This document shows, piece by piece, positions 23,856 to 25,558 of a DNA stretch of 25,558 nt. Both the position numbers and the translations under genes were made by a program. The notes under the pieces were generated by a model. It was not told where the DNA came from and did no database searches. It worked only from the letters and a program-made list of their open reading frames with translations. Source of the DNA: CAYLYM01 sp964387645 (GTDB taxonomy: Bacteria; Calditrichota; Calditrichia; RBG-13-44-9); NCBI GenBank assembly GCA_964387645.1, contig CAYLYM010000052.1:1-25558 (forward strand). The letters run 5' to 3'. Position 1 is the stretch's first letter. Each line of letters begins with the position of its first letter.

Positions 23856-25558
23856 GTGATTGATAAAAAATGGTCTAATCAAATGGTTAAACCTAATTGC
23901 ATCATCAGGACGGTGTTATTTCTTTTAATTCTCTACGTTTCTCTATTTTCTGCTCAGGAAAAAAGAATTTTAGCAATACTTCCATTTACTAATATGGGGT
24001 CTTCAGAAACAGATTGGATTGCTCGAGGAATTGAAGAAATACTTTATAACAAATTTTCTAATCTTCAAAATGTAACAATTTATGAAAAAGAGACATTAAA
24101 GAGAATCTTGACTAAAAACAAGATTCAGTCTCAAACAGATTTAACTATCCGTAAGGCATTTGCGCTGGGAAAGGAGACTGGAACAGATGTTCTTTTGACG
24201 GGATATTATAAGTCAGATGGTACAAGTTTAACTATTAATTTCAGATTGATCAGTACCTATACGGGTGGAGATATTTATAACCAGTTGTTTGAAGGAACTT
24301 TGCAAAATATATTTAAAATACATAAAAAAGCCATTCTTGAGATGTTGGATGTGATGGCTCTTCCGATTACCAATGAAGAAAAGTTAAAACTTTCAAAATC
24401 TTCAACATATTCTATTCAAGCTTTTAGAAATTATTGTCAGGCTTATATCGAATTTCAAAAAGGCTCTAGCATGGATATAGTGGCAAGCCTATTCAAACGT
24501 GCTCTAGAACAGGATCCGAATTTCTGGGAAGCCCAGTATAATTTAGGTGTTATATATTATAATTTTGATAAATACGATCAAGCTAAAAAACAATTTGAAA
24601 GTGTAATTCAGAAAAATCCAGATTTTTACAAACCTTATTATGGTTTAGGAGTTATATATTATATTCAGCGCAAATATGAATTAGCTGTTCAACAGTTTGA
24701 AAAAGTTCTGCAATTGAATCCCACGCATGATCGTACCCTTTATTATTTAGGTCGGGCTTATGTAAGGTTAAATTCTATTGAAAAGGGATTGGAATATTTA
24801 CATAAAGCTGTAGAAGTCAATCCCAACTATGCTCCTACCCATTACCAAATCGGTATGGCTAATATGCGCCGTGGATGGTATAAAACAGCCATCATCTCTT
24901 TAAAAAAATCATTACAATTATATCCGAATAATGCTCGTGCCCATAACGCTCTTGGTGAATGCTATTATCATTTACAGAGATTTGATGATGCGATCTATCA
25001 TTATCAGAAAGCTCTTGAATTACGTAAAGATTATGCCACTGTTTATTTTAATTTGGGAAACACTTTTTATAAAAAAGGTGCTTTGCAAGAAATAGTAGAT
25101 GCTTATCTGGAAATTTTAGAAACTCGCTATTCTCAAAATTCAACAAATCAGGGAAATATCAGTATTGTAGAGGATTTGAAAAAGTTAAAAAGTAAGGAAT
25201 CTGGACAATCAGGTGAAGTTTACAGGAAAATGATTCAGGCCTATCGTAATGCTCTCAAATACGATCCGAAATTCTTTGAGGCTTCATTTAATTTAGCACT
25301 TACATACGAGAACATAGGGAAGTTAGATAGCGCTGAGTATTATTATCGATTAACGTTGGATAAAAAGCCAACATTGGTGCGAGCCAATATGAGATTGGGA
25401 CGCCTGATGGAGCGAGAGGGGAGATATGATGAAGCGCTAAAATATTTTAAAGAAGTTGTTAAAGTCGAGCCATCTTATTTTGCCTCTACTCCCAGATTGG
25501 GAGAACCCTATCGGTACATAAATATCATAGATGAAGTGCTTAAAGAAAAAATCAAAGA
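23856..25558 (+). CDS. Exported protein with CsgG/FlgO-like domain and long TPR array (3' end outside window)
   Basis: The frame stays open from GTG at 23856 to the window edge, giving at least 567 residues. An in-frame stop (23850-23852) excludes an earlier start; ATG at 23883 is the alternative and would place the signal peptide (hydrophobic core RTVLFLLILYVSLFSA) directly at the N-terminus. Residues about 36-165 start with KRILAILPFTNMGSSETDWI and continue IARGIEEILYNKFSNLQNVT...GTDVLLTGYYK...INFRLISTYTGG, the layout of CsgG/FlgO/TolB-N-like periplasmic domains (ILPF, then a short helix, then a VLxGxY strand). From about 186 to the end there are roughly nine or ten TPRs, interrupted at about 426-455 by a polar insertion. 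It may be periplasmic or attached to the envelope. Its partner and function are unknown. Confidence 0.85.
   Translation, partial: MIDKKWSNQMVKPNCIIRTVLFLLILYVSLFSAQEKRILAILPFTNMGSSETDWIARGIEEILYNKFSNLQNVTIYEKETLKRILTKNKIQSQTDLTIRKAFALGKETGTDVLLTGYYKSDGTSLTINFRLISTYTGGDIYNQLFEGTLQNIFKIHKKAILEMLDVMALPITNEEKLKLSKSSTYSIQAFRNYCQAYIEFQKGSSMDIVASLFKRALEQDPNFWEAQYNLGVIYYNFDKYDQAKKQFESVIQKNPDFYKPYYGLGVIYYIQRKYELAVQQFEKVLQLNPTHDRTLYYLGRAYVRLNSIEKGLEYLHKAVEVNPNYAPTHYQIGMANMRRGWYKTAIISLKKSLQLYPNNARAHNALGECYYHLQRFDDAIYHYQKALELRKDYATVYFNLGNTFYKKGALQEIVDAYLEILETRYSQNSTNQGNISIVEDLKKLKSKESGQSGEVYRKMIQAYRNALKYDPKFFEASFNLALTYENIGKLDSAEYYYRLTLDKKPTLVRANMRLGRLMEREGRYDEALKYFKEVVKVEPSYFASTPRLGEPYRYINIIDEVLKEKIK

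Noticed and set aside
1..25558. CRISPR array, tRNA or rRNA genes, attachment sites
   Set aside because: No regularly spaced repeats, cloverleaf-capable segments with intact T-arm and acceptor, or rRNA blocks were seen on either strand by eye.

Overview
The window is AT-rich (roughly one third G+C by eye) and looks like a chromosomal segment of a Gram-negative bacterium. Signs of an outer membrane are a FadL-type channel, a second beta-barrel protein ending in an aromatic residue, a lipobox lipoprotein and several Sec signal peptides. The mix of a DUF5117/DUF4953-type zinc metalloprotease, periplasmic FecR, CHASE2-adenylate cyclase, a FadL plus SGNH-lipoprotein pair and many TPR proteins is typical of the FCB superphylum (Calditrichota, KSB1, Ignavibacteria-like lineages). 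This placement is an inference; there is no rRNA in the window.

Layout. 1-332: decayed, internally deleted IS5-like transposase. 770-3439 (-): large secreted metzincin-type metalloprotease, divergent from 3699-5447 (+), a CstA-family peptide/pyruvate transporter. 5605-7604 (+): NAD kinase followed closely by a membrane family-2 glycosyltransferase. 7605-8351: gene-free AT-rich DNA. 8352-15037 (+): a co-directional surface cluster made of an unknown secreted protein, a periplasmic FecR protein, an outer-membrane barrel with two N-terminal Ig-like domains and, after a short GC-rich structured-looking spacer, a CHASE2 adenylate cyclase. 15292-16895 (+): Era GTPase and a HAD phosphatase. 16896-17795: long gene-poor stretch with only tiny ORFs and hairpins. 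17796-18146 (+): single-domain STAS protein. 18147-18907: second gene-poor stretch. 18908-21639 (+): FadL-family channel and SGNH-hydrolase lipoprotein, closed by a strong intrinsic terminator. 21870-23432 (+): cytoplasmic TPR protein. 23856 to the window end (+): exported protein with a CsgG/FlgO-like N-terminal domain and a long TPR array, cut by the window edge.

How the genes may work together. Three functional themes can be read. First, protein and peptide use: an exported protease next to a CstA importer. Second, lipid use: an outer-membrane hydrophobic-compound channel next to a surface-anchored lipase/esterase-like lipoprotein. Third, envelope sensing: FecR, the barrel and the CHASE2 cyclase form a possible route from the outer membrane and periplasm to cytoplasmic cAMP. 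The third is the best candidate for an undescribed system. Housekeeping genes (NAD kinase, Era) lie between these modules.
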